Shown here: positions 23,860-34,215 of the stretch, piece after piece | Numbering within the stretch: position 1 is the first letter of the stretch | Layout: every line of letters starts with the position of its first letter | Position numbers and translations under genes: made by a program | The notes under the pieces: model-generated | Told to the model about the DNA's origin: nothing | The model's input: the letters and a program-made list of their open reading frames with translations, nothing else | Database searches by the model: none | NCBI GenBank assembly: GCA_029215795.1 | Contig: JARDYH010000002.1 | Span: 274,172,310-274,236,309 of the forward strand | Length of the DNA stretch: 64,000 nucleotides | Source of the DNA: Anniella stebbinsi | Taxonomy: Eukaryota; Chordata; Lepidosauria; Squamata; Anniellidae | Direction: 5' to 3'

Positions 23860-24110
23860 AGAGGGTAGGATTAGAACTAATAGATGGAAATTGCAGGGAA
23901 TCATAATTCAGTTAAACATTAGGTGAAACTTCCTAAAGCTGTTTGGCAGTGAAATGGACAGTCACAGATGATACTGGGTTCTACTTCTTTGGAGGTATTG
24001 AAGCAGAGGCTGCATCCTGCATTACAGATCCTACAGTGAGCAGGGGGTTGGACTAAACGTCTTCCAAAGTCTCTTCCAACTCCATGAGTCCATGAGAGAG
24101 GACTACAAAC
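23860..24110 (+). mobile_element. CR1 LINE 3' end
   Basis: The text runs gtgaaacttcctaaagctgt, then ctttggaggtattgaagcag, then gggggttggactaaacg and cttccaactccatgag. It finishes in short direct repeats (atgagtcc). This order is the well-known 3' end of sauropsid CR1 elements. It is 5' truncated and non-coding. Confidence 0.8.
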
Positions 24111-25404
24111 TCTCTCATAGACTCATAGTTCTGGGTACAAACCTACGAGGCCAATGAAGCACCAGTGGTGACCTTCTTTCAATTTACTCACTACTCTAAA
24201 GTTAAGGTAACTTAAGGGGGAAATACTAAGTTCTTGGGAAGGGCAGCTGAGAGGCCATTGGATGTTGTGGATCTATCTCTCCACAGGCAGAGAGAGTGGG
24301 CGGTCCACAGACAGTCCGTCCATCAGATTCTCTCTTCCTCATCCACCCACCCCAATAGGATTGCTCTGCCTGCCTTTTGTTTTGTTTTTGGCAAGCTATC
24401 AGACTTGATGCCTGTATTAGTGTGTGACTTATACTAGGTACAGGAAGAGGGTGAATGAAGGGTTCATATGGGTATTTTCTAGACAAAAACTTGTTAGTTA
24501 CTTATGAGAGTATCTATACATTTAGTTACTTTTGAAAGTATCTCTACATTAAGGGGGAAACACACACCCTTACTGTTTTTTTTTCTTTTTCCGTGGTCTT
24601 TCCGTATTGACTACGGCCCTTTTAGGCAGTGACCAACAGTGACCATGTGATTTGTAATTGAAAACTTTCCCTCTTTGCAATGCTCCATGACGTTAAATAA
24701 AACTGTGCTATCTAGTGATCCATGGTATCCTGCAGGAATTTTTAAATAGTGCATTATCTGTGATCTTTTTTAAAGTGAGATTACTGTAGGAATCCGCGAG
24801 ATACGTCCTGGAGGTTGACAACGTCAAGTGAAGAATCGCAAACTTCCGTGAGTGGCCAGTTATGAGCAAGCAATAAATTGGTAATGTAGAGAAGTTCTGA
24901 GTCTTGATGGCATCAGGAAACAATAAGGTGAAACCTGTGTGACTCCCCCATTTATCCCTCCCCTCTTTATGAAACTAGATCATGTTGGCATGCAGTTATG
25001 ATGCTACAAAAGCTACAAGCAGTAGACAGTGAACTATGACACAAGATAAGCAATAGTGTTCTTGGTCTGAAGGCCAATGAGCAGTCATCATGGGATGAAG
25101 TTTAACTGGAGTTTCAAATGTTAATGATCTCTGATACATACTCTTGAACTAATAACATTTTGCTATGCAGCATATGGAAGAAATCCATAACATGACACAA
25201 ACATTCATAGAACAGCCTAAGAAACCAATAGTATACAAAAAACTAAACCAAATCAAAATAGTTATAATATCAAACATTTGAATATCTAAAGGCTCTCGGA
25301 AATATTAACCTAACAGTAAATAAAAAGAAGAAATAAAACATTCTGGATCACTAAAGCTTTGCTATCTTGTCCTCTGGATTTGACTCAAGGCATTCTTGCC
25401 AAAG
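24111..25404. other. Intergenic DNA without a recognised gene
   Basis: No supported gene. A short tatctctacatt-type repetition lies at 24508-24550. Confidence 0.45.
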
Positions 25405-26110
25405 AACATACAAAGCTGCCTTGTACTGAATTAGACCATGGCTCAGTTCGGACGACATATTAAGCAACGGAGAGGTAAATAACGTACTGACAGTGCGTTA
25501 GGCAGGAGGAGCTCCACAGGCGATACTCTGCAGCTGGCGCTGCTCGGAACCAGCAAACGCCCCGGCTGCTACGAACTTGCGGTGGCCATTTTGGTTGCAG
25601 CCTCTCCTCCGTGTATCCCCCAGCCGTATCCCAGCATGTACCATGAGTTCTGCCGGCTGCATAGAGCGGCTGGGTTTTTTTGGCTGCTCTAGGCAGCAGA
25701 ACTCTATTCCGAAACGGAATAGTCCACAGAGAGAGGGGGGGCTGAATTTGGACGACACTTTAAACAATGGGGCTTCGGGCTAAACAACATGCAAGCCCAT
25801 TGTTTCACTCCGTTGTTTAAAGTGCCTGATTAACGTACTGTCAGTTGTGTGTGCATTGTGTGTTGCCCTCCAGACGACACAATAAGCAACAATAAGCAAC
25901 ACAACTGACGATTGTTCCCCCCCCTCCTCCATTGCTTAATGTGTCGTCCGAACTGAGCCCATGAGTCCATCTGGCCCAGTATCTTGGACTAGCTGCAGTT
26001 CTCCAGGGTTTCAGCCAGGAGGTTTACCTGTTCTACTTGGAGATGCCAGGGATTGAACTTGAGACTTCCTGCATGCAAAGCATGTGCTCTATCACTGAGC
26101 TATGGCCCGT
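25405..26110 (-). mobile_element. tRNA-derived SINE (type B), split by a DNA transposon
   Basis: On the minus strand the head reads atagctcagtgatagagca and gcatgcaggaag, followed by a B-box-like gttcaatccctgg and the SINE body. The end, catggtctaattcagtac then aaggcagctttg, lies at 25405-25439. The two parts are separated by the 520-bp element at 25440-25959. Removing it and one copy of cat restores continuity across the junction. Confidence 0.8.
25440..25959. mobile_element. Non-autonomous transposon, GGCTCAG-ended family, copy 1
   Basis: The ends are ggctcagttcggacgac and gtcgtccgaactgagcc, perfect complements over 17 bp. Flanking cat at 25437-25439 and 25960-25962 is a 3-bp duplication, verified because the host SINE sequence is known on both sides. 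Inside is a cttaa/aagcaac-rich subterminal region and a GC-rich centre with ccagccgtatcccagcatg. The long open frames on both strands show no transposase motif. Confidence 0.85.
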
Positions 26111-26340
26111 CCCAAGGAGGTTGGCCTCTACTATGCTAAAGTGCAAACCATTTTAGGGATATAAATCAGACTATATGTTAAGGGAAAGGGAAAGCTCTAC
26201 AAGGTATGAACTTAGAAAAGAAAGCCTATTCAGAGGTTACCAGTCCTACAGAAGGTCCTACAGCAAAGATAAATACACAAACCAAGTCAGAGATGAAAAC
26301 AGGATAAATTCACATTAGTAAAAGACTAAAAACAGGTTAA
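26111..26340. other. Short intergenic spacer
   Basis: No recognised feature. Confidence 0.4.
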
Positions 26341-26516
26341 TGCCCTCTTTGGTATCTGGTCACTCTAGCAGGGCTCCTGCAGCTTTAACTGTTGTGATGA
26401 AGAGGGAATTTCACCAGGTGCTGCATGCATACAAATGACACCTGCTGAAATTCCCTTTTCTATAGAACTGTTAAAGATACAGTAGCCCTGTCCTCCTTTC
26501 CATATGGTCCCCCTAT
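26341..26516. repeat. GGTGACCA-ended MITE monomer
   Basis: It reads tttggtatctggtcactcta, then aactgttgtgatgaagaggg and tgaaattcccttttct, ending in ccatatggtccccctat. The interior pairs gaagagggaatttc with gaaattccctttt. Other copies of this family lie at 41294-42193, 43038-43205, 46858-48028 and 56188-56503. Confidence 0.7.
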
Positions 26517-28388
26517 AAAGGCTATGTTCAGAAAATCCAGTGCATATAGGCCCAGATCACACACAATTCTGGCTGAGGTATGGGCAATGACCACACAGTA
26601 TAGCACTATGCACACTGTATTTTATATGCATATGCCCTATTCAACAGTTATGCCCATGCAATACGTATACATGAATGCCCAATGGCAGATTACAGATGTT
26701 GCAGGCACTTTGGTTGGGCTATGGGTAGTATCCAGGTATATCATGCACTCCATCACTAAGGAAAAGTAGCAGCTGTGTCCTATTATATAATACAAGCTGG
26801 GTGCAAGGATTTTATAATATGTCATTAAATAATACATAATTGTTTAAGATCTCATGTATAAAAGTGTATGCACTCCTCACGGCTTAGATTTCTAAAGTAA
26901 TTTCAGCTGTTAAGATCTAATGTGACTTGGAAAGCTCTTAATAAATAGCTTCCTTTCATGTCTGTGCAAGCTATTCCTGTTCATCTGTGAACTAGATAAA
27001 TATAAGAAAGGGCAATGCTTTAAAAAAAAAGAAAAAGAAGAAGCACTGATAACCTGCTAAAATCCTACACTTGGTTCTTTGGCAACGTTTTGTGGTAGCA
27101 ACTCAAAGACGCTGTACTTTCATCACGTTAGCTATCATGCTATCATTTAAAATTGTACACTAATGGGGAATGTGAGACCACCAACAGAGATCCAGATGCA
27201 TTTTATTGCTATGGGCAAGAAGTGTGTAAAATCAAATAACAATCCTAAAAAAGGCCAGAAATGGTGTAGACCAATGCCGAGACTGTGGAAAACTGCCATG
27301 CAACAAGTCAAGAAAAGATCAGCACTCAAACTTGATGCCTGTATGCCTATGGATAATTTGGATTCAAGCAAATTTGAACAAAGAGAATAAAGTTGGAACG
27401 CTGATGGTGATGGTGGTGGTAAAGCTAAATCAGGATGTAGCAAAGAGCAGAGACAGATACGGAGGTAAGGTATAAATGCACAACCATTTGCATTGGGGCA
27501 TGGTGGGATTGGGGAACCATAGAAGATGGACTGCGAAAAGAACAAATGATGTTAAAGCAAGTTCTTGGTGTACCAAAAGTCTTGGTACACATGGGTTTCT
27601 TTTTAGCAGAAATGGAACATGATTAATACCAACCTAAAGGTTGGGTCTACAAACACTAATGTCTAGAATTTAGTAGATGCTGAATTCCAGTTAGGGCCTT
27701 GGCCTAGCTAGCCTCCCAGCCTGTCAGTGATACATGTGTTCAGGGTTTCAAGGAAGGATGCTAAGTCCTTATTTCATCTACAGCCTCTCATTTCAATGGA
27801 TCCCTAAATATACTGTGCACGCCAGAAGGAAAGCAACCTACTATCAAGGGTCTTCTGGACTCTCTTTGTGCTTAGAAAATTGAGGGTGCCTGGCACCTTA
27901 GAGTAGATGCCCAGCATTTTGCACCGTCAAGCCATAAATAAACAAGCCATGTGGCTATTCCAAATTCAGTAAACTAGAACTAAGGGTCCATTCAGTTCAA
28001 ACCAGTCTTTATCCTATGTTATTTGCAATGTGCTATCTTTAACTCAAGATCATAGTTTTTAGCCAAGTTGGAGTAGAAAGGCATTCAAACAGGTTGGGAT
28101 GTTGCTGGCAGCTGGCAAGCTTTGGGTAGTCATTTCCTGTTCCTGTTGTTTAGCTGCTTCTATAGCTGCCAAAGAATTAGTGTGGTCGGTTGCAGCATCC
28201 CCCAGTCTAGTTGAATTGTAAGAACAGATAATACTGGTCCTTTCTGAATAAAGATTGGGGTGGGTGGGTAAACGTTACTATGAGCTAGTAAATTACAGAG
28301 AGACAAACAAACAAGGTTTACCACTGAACGTACACCTTTCACAGTTGCCCGACAAGTATATTAATACATGTATCTGAGTACTTTTGTA
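26517..28388. other. Intergenic DNA without a recognised gene
   Basis: A 75-codon frame at 27163-27390 shows a loose cysteine pattern discussed in the findings, but no gene is supported. An A/GAA run lies near 27020-27042 and a GGTGAT repeat near 27405-27422. Confidence 0.45.
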
Positions 28389-29769
28389 CTGGGTGGCCCA
28401 AAAGTAGGTATACAGTTGTTTAGAATGTTGATGGGAGGGGGAGAGAATGTGTGAGTAGAAGATGTGTGGGTGGAATCAGAATGACAGTTGGGAAGAGTGA
28501 CAGGTGGTGACAGGTGTGGAGAGTGAGGGGAGTGAAGACCAAAAGTAAGTACAGTTGTTTAGTTTTTTAGTTATTTATTTTTACTGATATTGTGAATGAT
28601 GGCAACGAACTTGAGTCAAGAACAAAGAAAGTGGATTCTAAAGCAGTACTGGAAGACTGAAAATGCTGAGTGGGAATGCACAGCGTGGCAAGAAGCATCT
28701 GACACTCCTCCACCAACACGTCTGACAATTTATCATCTTAGAGATAAATTTGAAGCAACAGGTGCAGTGGCTAATGCACCGAAATCTGGATGTATATGAC
28801 AGAGGAAAATGAGATGAGAGTCGCTCTGACATTTCTGAACAGTCCGAAAAAGTCCACACGACATGTGTCTAAGCAGCTATCCATACCTAGAACATCCTTG
28901 CAACTCTTAATGCGTAAATTGAAATTGAAGCCATACCGTCCAAGACTGTTACATGGTCTTCTGGAGGACGACCCAGACCGTCGGTTGCAATTCTGTGAGA
29001 TGATGCGTAACCACATCTCTAACAAACCAGACCTTCCTGATAAGATCATCTGGTCAGGCTTCTTTCAAGTTGTCAGGCCACGTGAACAGGCATAACTGTA
29101 TGTATTGGGCAGATGAAAATCCTCATTTGACTATCACATCTCAACTGAACCAGCCAGGCGTCACAGTGTGGGGTGCACTGTCCAGCGAAGATGTTGTAGG
29201 ACCGGTTTTCTTCCATACAACTGTGGATAGTAACAATTATCTAAACATGTTACGTGACACGGTAGTGCCACAACTCAGAACCAGGGCTAACTTTGCCGAA
29301 CTGCTCTTCCAACAAGATGGGGCACCTCCTCATTATGCTTCTGCAATAAGGGACTATCTTGAGAACACCTTCCCACAGCATTGGATCGGACAACGTGGCA
29401 GCATTGAATGGCCGCCACGTTCACCCGACTTAACACCAATTGACTTCTTTTTTGGGAGCATAGTAAAGAATAAGGTTTTTGAGAGAAATCCCCAGACAAT
29501 GAACGAATTAAAAGAGTTCATCTCGGAAGCATTTATGGACATTGATGCAGACCGGAATTTGTGTTGTACTGTGTGTCACAGTGTTCTGAACAGGTTCGAG
29601 GAATGTTGCAATGTTGATGGAATACATTTCGAGCACTTACGAGATTAAACAGTGTTAAACAAATGTAAATGTAATAAACAATGTAATAAAATGCAACTAA
29701 CTATACTGTATACCTAATGTAATAAAATGCAAATAAACTATACTGTATACCTACTTTTGGGCCACTTGG
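28389..29769 (+). mobile_element. Tc1/mariner-type transposon, 1381 bp, full length
   Basis: Both ends carry a 28-bp terminal inverted repeat containing gtggcccaaaagtaggta (left 28389-28416, right 29742-29769), with three mismatches at the outermost positions. TA dinucleotides flank it at 28387-28388 and 29770-29771, as expected for this superfamily. It encloses one broken transposase gene in plus orientation. Its right end abuts a copy of another dispersed repeat (29772-30190). The near-identical ends suggest the insertion is younger than most repeats here. Confidence 0.9.
28596..29648 (+). pseudogene. Tc1/mariner transposase, frameshifted
   Basis: Three successive frames (28596-28799, 28790-29095 and 29070-29648) align in order as one transposase of about 350 residues. 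The first holds the N-terminal helix-turn-helix region. The second holds the second DNA-binding region and leads into the catalytic core. The third holds V-N-R-H-N, the second aspartate in FQQDGAPPHY (codon 29316-29318) and the third in SPDLTPIDFF (codon 29442-29444). Exactly 41 residues separate these two aspartates, a D-41-D spacing rather than the D-34-D of classic mariner. A small deletion near 29053-29056 appears to remove the first catalytic aspartate, since only W-S then G-F-F is left where W-S-D-E-A is usual, and it shifts the frame. A stop and frame change lie near 28790-28799. It is inactive. Confidence 0.85.
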
Positions 29770-29771
29770 TA

Positions 29772-30190
29772 TATGAGGCATTTATTGTGCATTCATCATT
29801 CCTTACTCACAATTGTTTGCAGGTGCTTTTGATGATGACATGACCCTCCAGTTTCGCTTCTGTTTTTTAAGAGTACTTCCACATTTATCTTTTAGAGTGG
29901 GGAAAATGGAGTATTATTTGTGAAAGTAAAAGAAAACATATTTTCCTATTTGTGTAATTGTGTTTTGCTATAGCACAACATCACCTAGAGATTATGTGGA
30001 AAAGCAGGAAAAGAGAAGAACTTGTGTACAGCTCAGATCCCAATTATGCGACAAAACTGAAAGTAGATATACAGGATTAACAGCCTTGTATAGAAAAGCA
30101 CTGTATCTTTTCCCCTTTCAATGAAAAAGGAACTGCACTCCCAAAAATGTAATGTGGGAAGGTGATCTATAAGTTATAATGCTTTCTGGA
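29772..30190 (-). repeat. Dispersed non-coding repeat R, minus-oriented copy
   Basis: It begins gaggcatttattgtgc and contains gatgacatgaccctccag, gagattatgtggaaaagcagg and tgcgacaaaactgaaagta. The reverse complement matches copies at 30205-31030 and 33841-34215, and a partial copy lies at 49490-49735. It has no coding potential and is probably a non-autonomous DNA element, since one end is constantly tgaggcatttattgt. Confidence 0.65.
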
Positions 30191-30204
30191 TGATTACAAA
30201 ACAT

Positions 30205-31030
30205 AGTTATTTTAATCATTAATGAGATTTTCTGCACAAAATTGCTAATGCACTGTATCTGCTTTCTGTTTCATTGCAGAATTGAGATCCAAACTCTACA
30301 CAAAGGCTCAGTTCGGACGACACATTAGGCAACAGAGGAGGGGGGGAACTATCATCAGTTGTGTTGCTTATTGTGTCGTCTGGAGGGGAACACACAATGC
30401 ACACACAACTGATAGTACGTTAATCAGGCACTTTAAACAATGGAGCGAAACAACGGGCTTGCACGTTGTTTAGCCCAAAGCCCCATTGTCTAAAGTGTCA
30501 TCCGAATTCTGCCCCCCCTCTCTCCGTGGACTATTCCATTTCGGAATAGAGTACTGCTGCCTAGAGCAGCCAAAAAACCCCGGGCGCTCTATGCAGCCTG
30601 CAGAACTCACGGTGCATGCTGGGATACGGCTGGGGGACACACTAGGAGAGGCTGCAACCAAAATGGCTGCCGCAAGTTCCTTGCAGCTGGGGCATTTGCC
30701 AGTTCGGAGCAGCGCTGGCTGCAGCATGTAGTCTGTGGAGCTCCTCCTGCCTAACGCACGGTCAGTACGTTATTTACCCCTCCGTTGCTTAATATGTAGT
30801 CCGAACTGAACCAAAGAGTGCTTTCTTTCCTGCTTTTCTGCTACATAACCCCTAGGTGGCACTGTGGTATAGTGGAATAGTGCAAATACGAAAGTGAAGA
30901 AAGTGTTTTCTTTCCCTTTCACAAATAATACCACATTTTCCTTGCTCTAAAAAAATCCCTTGCTGAAAGTGCTCTTTAGACGCAAAAGCAAAATTGGAGG
31001 GTCACAACATCATCTAAAGAACATGTAAAT
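30205..31030 (+). repeat. Dispersed repeat R, plus-oriented copy, interrupted
   Basis: The left part (30205-30304) includes cagaattgagatcc. The right part (30813-31030) includes tctgctacataacccctagg, ccctttcacaaataatacc and ggagggtcacaacatcat. A 508-bp GGCTCAG-ended element splits it at 30305-30812. With the copy at 29772-30190 it forms a large inverted pair. Confidence 0.65.
30305..30812. mobile_element. GGCTCAG-ended transposon, copy 2 (reverse of copy 1)
   Basis: The ends are ggctcagttcggacgac and tagtccgaactgaacc. Flanking aaa at 30302-30304 and 30813-30815 is a 3-bp duplication; comparison with the uninterrupted repeat R at 33841-34215 supports a clean insertion here. The interior matches copy 1 in the opposite direction. 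Examples are gctgggatacggctggggg here and ccagccgtatcccagcatg in copy 1. Confidence 0.85.
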
Positions 31031-31364
31031 ATTAAAATCAATGGGGACAAGTTAGTCATGACTAACTTAAGTCTTGTAGATTTCAATAGGTCTACTTTCA
31101 GCATGACTAAGTCTGGACCCAATTCTCAGTCTCTAAAGCAATTTTTTAAAAATAAAGGTACAATATTAAACCTTTGCCTCCTGATGCCTTTCACTGCTAT
31201 GTGTATAGGGGGGGGGACCCAAAAGGATCAGGCCCAGTAGCAGGTGTGTGTGTGTGTGTTTTAAAAAATGGGGGGCAATATTTTTGCCCCTCAGATGATA
31301 GCTTAACAGCTATATTAGGAACAAATATGAGACTAGTCCATCTACATGTGTTTACACAGAAAGG
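31031..31364. other. Intergenic DNA with GT run
   Basis: A G-run lies at 31208-31216 and a GT repeat at 31243-31259. No gene was seen. Confidence 0.5.
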
Positions 31365-31456
31365 ATAATAGCCCAAGTCTATTTATCCATGCTTACTCAG
31401 AAGTAAGTCCCACTGTGTTCATTGGGGCTTACTTTCAGGAAAATAGGCATAATATT
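31365..31456. repeat. Dispersed acttact repeat, one of about ten copies
   Basis: It contains cttactcagaagtaagtccc and ggggcttactttcagg, which form an imperfect inverted pair around a ttcattgg centre. Other copies or pieces occur near 4270, 34230-34325, 40475-40690, 43925-44015, 55720-55870, 58340-58404, 59825-59890, 60120-60200 and 61085-61150. It is short, palindromic and non-coding. Confidence 0.7.
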
Positions 31457-32094
31457 GGTGCCTTCAACATGCAGGCAATAGCTAATCTACACAAATCATT
31501 CATGGTTTTTGCAGTCACTGTGTGCTTTAGTCCCACTTGGAAAGATCGTAACCCTCCCTCAAATACATGGGCCATAAATCAACAGAGTCAGTTCGTAGCT
31601 GAGGAAGAACCACAAGCCAATTAGAAGTTAAATTGTGGGGCAACCCACATCTAATTTAAGTCTCTACATTTTGGATACTTTATTTTTACCATTTGAAGAA
31701 AACTGTAGTTTCACATAGGGTATAATCATGTTTATTTAAGGGTGACATATACTTCTGCATGTGTGCCTGTGCGCGTGTGTCTGTGGAGGGGGTGAGGGTG
31801 GAGAACAACTAACTGGCAAACTGCTTTCAGCAAAAGCATGTGGATAATAAGAGATTGATGGGGGCAGTGAAGATAACTATGCAGAGCCTCTCCAGGGTAA
31901 CAGGCAGAGAGAGAAGCTGAATGCATCCAAAGCAGAGAACCCCAAGGACAAGTACTCCATTGTGCAATGTTGGAGCTTAGCTTGCAGGTATGCATATGAG
32001 CTAAAGGCCAATATGTCATCAGGTCCAAAAACCACCATATTGAGACACATCAGTCCATCTGTCCTGATTTACTAGGCACAGGCCATATTCCCTG
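31457..32094. other. Intergenic DNA without a recognised gene
   Basis: No supported gene or clear repeat. A GTGTG-rich patch lies near 31755-31785. Confidence 0.45.
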
Positions 32095-32405
32095 CTCCAC
32101 AACATCCTAACCCACACTCAGTAGTGGAGTGTGGCTTGCTGTTGAACTCTAGGTTGTGGACTTTTTCTACAGGGTGGTTTGTTAATGATGTAGTGGGGCT
32201 TCTTAACCACCCTCAACCACCCTACAACACACAATGGGTTCTTTAAGTGGCTTGTTTGAGAAAAGAAAACCACACTGCGTGGTTAACAAGCCAACCGATA
32301 GAAAATGTCCTGGGTTCAGACAACACGCTAACCCACAGTTCAACAACAACCCACATTCAACCACTGAGTGCGGGTTAGCGAGTTGTGCAGACCCAGTCAC
32401 TGAAT
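32095..32405. repeat. Fold-back MITE (cacactaaccca arms), copy 2
   Basis: The ends taacccacactcagtagtgg and ccactgagtgcgggttagc are inverted repeats. The interior pairs agggtggtttgttaa with ggttaacaagccaac. It is a sister of 17476-17780. Confidence 0.7.
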
Positions 32406-32454
32406 AGTCTGAGGCAAAGTTCAAAGATGGCAACTCCCACTCATTCCATATACA

Positions 32455-32660
32455 AAATATGACAAGATTGGCAATGTTTTTGTTTTTTAGGGTTATAGCT
32501 TTTTAAGTCATTATAATGGTTTTAAATGTATTTGTATACTGTATGTTTTGCAGTTTAAATTTTTGCATATTGTTTTCAAATGTTTTAATCTTATGTAAAC
32601 CGCCCAGAGAGCTTTGGCTAAGGGGCGGTATACAATGCAATTAAAAAAAATAAAAAAAAG
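32455..32660 (+). mobile_element. LINE/SINE 3' end with cggtataca tail
   Basis: A T-rich 3' UTR ends in taaaccgcccagagagctt then ggggcggtatacaatgc and an A-rich tail with aattaaaaaaaataaa. The same tail occurs in reverse at 47345-47480. This hairpin-forming 3' end is common among squamate retroposons; the exact family is not assigned. Confidence 0.65.
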
Positions 32661-33840
32661 ATATATAATATAATACAGCAATGGGACTGTGTTCTCCACT
32701 GCTCCTAAGGATAGCAGGATAGCTTTGGGGTGCAAGACAGGCAGCAAAGGAAGCCACCTTATTCCAGGGCTATTTCTTTGGAGGGGGTGAACAGGACAGA
32801 TGCCAAGAACACCCAATTCTGAGGGCACCAAAACAACCCCCTGAAGGTGGCCGTAATGCACCAGCTCTCCCTCTCCCATGCTGGCTGCCCACCCATCCAT
32901 GTCACCCAGAGAGCAAGCCCAACCCACCCGATCTATCACTCTGAGGAATCTCCCAGAATGTTAGGTCAGGTAGGCTCTCTGGAGCAGCTGACGGGGCTCA
33001 CCACAGAACCCACCAGGCTTAAATTATGTGCTTTGAGGAGTCCTTCCTTAAAGCAAGACTTTCTGGGTAAGGTGGCTATGAAGAGTGCCTGTGATGTCAT
33101 GGCACAGGCGTTCTCCAGGGCCACATCACTCAGAATGCCTCACCTTAAGGAAGGACCCCTCGAAGCACGGCATGGAAGAGGAGGCAAGCAGCAGGGAGAG
33201 TAAAGAGGAGAAGGAGAGTGGCTGAAGAAGAAGTAGGTCATATTGGAGCAAGTAGGGTGGCAGAAGCTGCAGGAGATAAGAGAGGGAGAGGCAATGGTGG
33301 CATGTCCACTATGGTACCAAAACACTGACTTGCCTAGAGTGACTACATAACTAGAAACAGGCCGTCTGCCACATTTTGCCTAAGGATATGGCCAGACTTG
33401 TGTGATCACTGTCCCTGGTAAACCACTGCTCCAATTTTTGCCTTTGGCAGTGATGCCTTCTTGGGATGTTTTTAATATGAGTTGCAAATATTGTCACTCT
33501 TTAGGATAGAGCTCTGTCTTCAAAGGTTGCTACAAGCTCAACCTCTGAGTGAGTGGATAGGCGATACCTCGACTCTAGTGCACATGTAAGTTAATGCATC
33601 TGACATGAACACCAAGGCACCATGCCATGAACTGTTGAGAACATACTGTAGGACAATTACATTTTTCTAGCATATCTTTGCCCAAGTGAATGAACATCGA
33701 GCTGGCTTTTAAATCAGTGGAATACAGGTGACTGTAAGTGGAGTTGACTCTTCATCATTTTGTGAAGTGGGGGTCCTTGGGCAATGTTTCCTGGTATAAG
33801 AACTGGAGTGTTCCAAGCATGTCCTCCTAATTTTGTCTAC
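32661..33840. other. Intergenic DNA without a recognised gene
   Basis: Positions 33034-33055 and 33150-33171 form an inverted pair (gaggagtccttccttaa and ttaaggaaggacccctc) around an inner gcctgtg/cacaggc stem. This suggests a short fold-back. The 142- and 118-codon frames here show no domain. No gene is supported. Confidence 0.45.
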
Positions 33841-34215
33841 AAAACTCTGGACGGTATGGACGCATAATTATTATCAGCTTTTCTGCACGAGGCTGTTAAT
33901 CTGATGTATCTACTTTTGGTTTTGTCACAGAATTGAGATCTGAGTGCTACATGAAGAGCGTTTCCTTTCCTGTTTTTCCGCAACATAATCTCTAGGTGAC
34001 ACTGTGGTGTAGTGGAATAGCACAAATACACTGTGGGAAATACACAAGTGGAAAAGGCGTTTTTTTTCGCTTTCGTAAATAATAGTGTATTTTCTCCACT
34101 CTAAGAAAACTCACCAAAAGTGTTTTTTTAAAACACAGAAGCGAAACTGGTGGGTTACAACATCATATAAAGAGTAAGGAATAATAAATGTACAATAAAT
34201 GCCTCATGTAGGAAA
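33841..34215 (+). repeat. Dispersed repeat R, uninterrupted copy
   Basis: It contains agcttttctgcacgaggctg, cagaattgagatctgagtgc, ccgcaacataatctctaggt and tggtgggttacaacatcat, and ends near aaatgcctcatgt. It gives the unbroken reference against which the insertion in 30205-31030 can be read. Confidence 0.7.
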
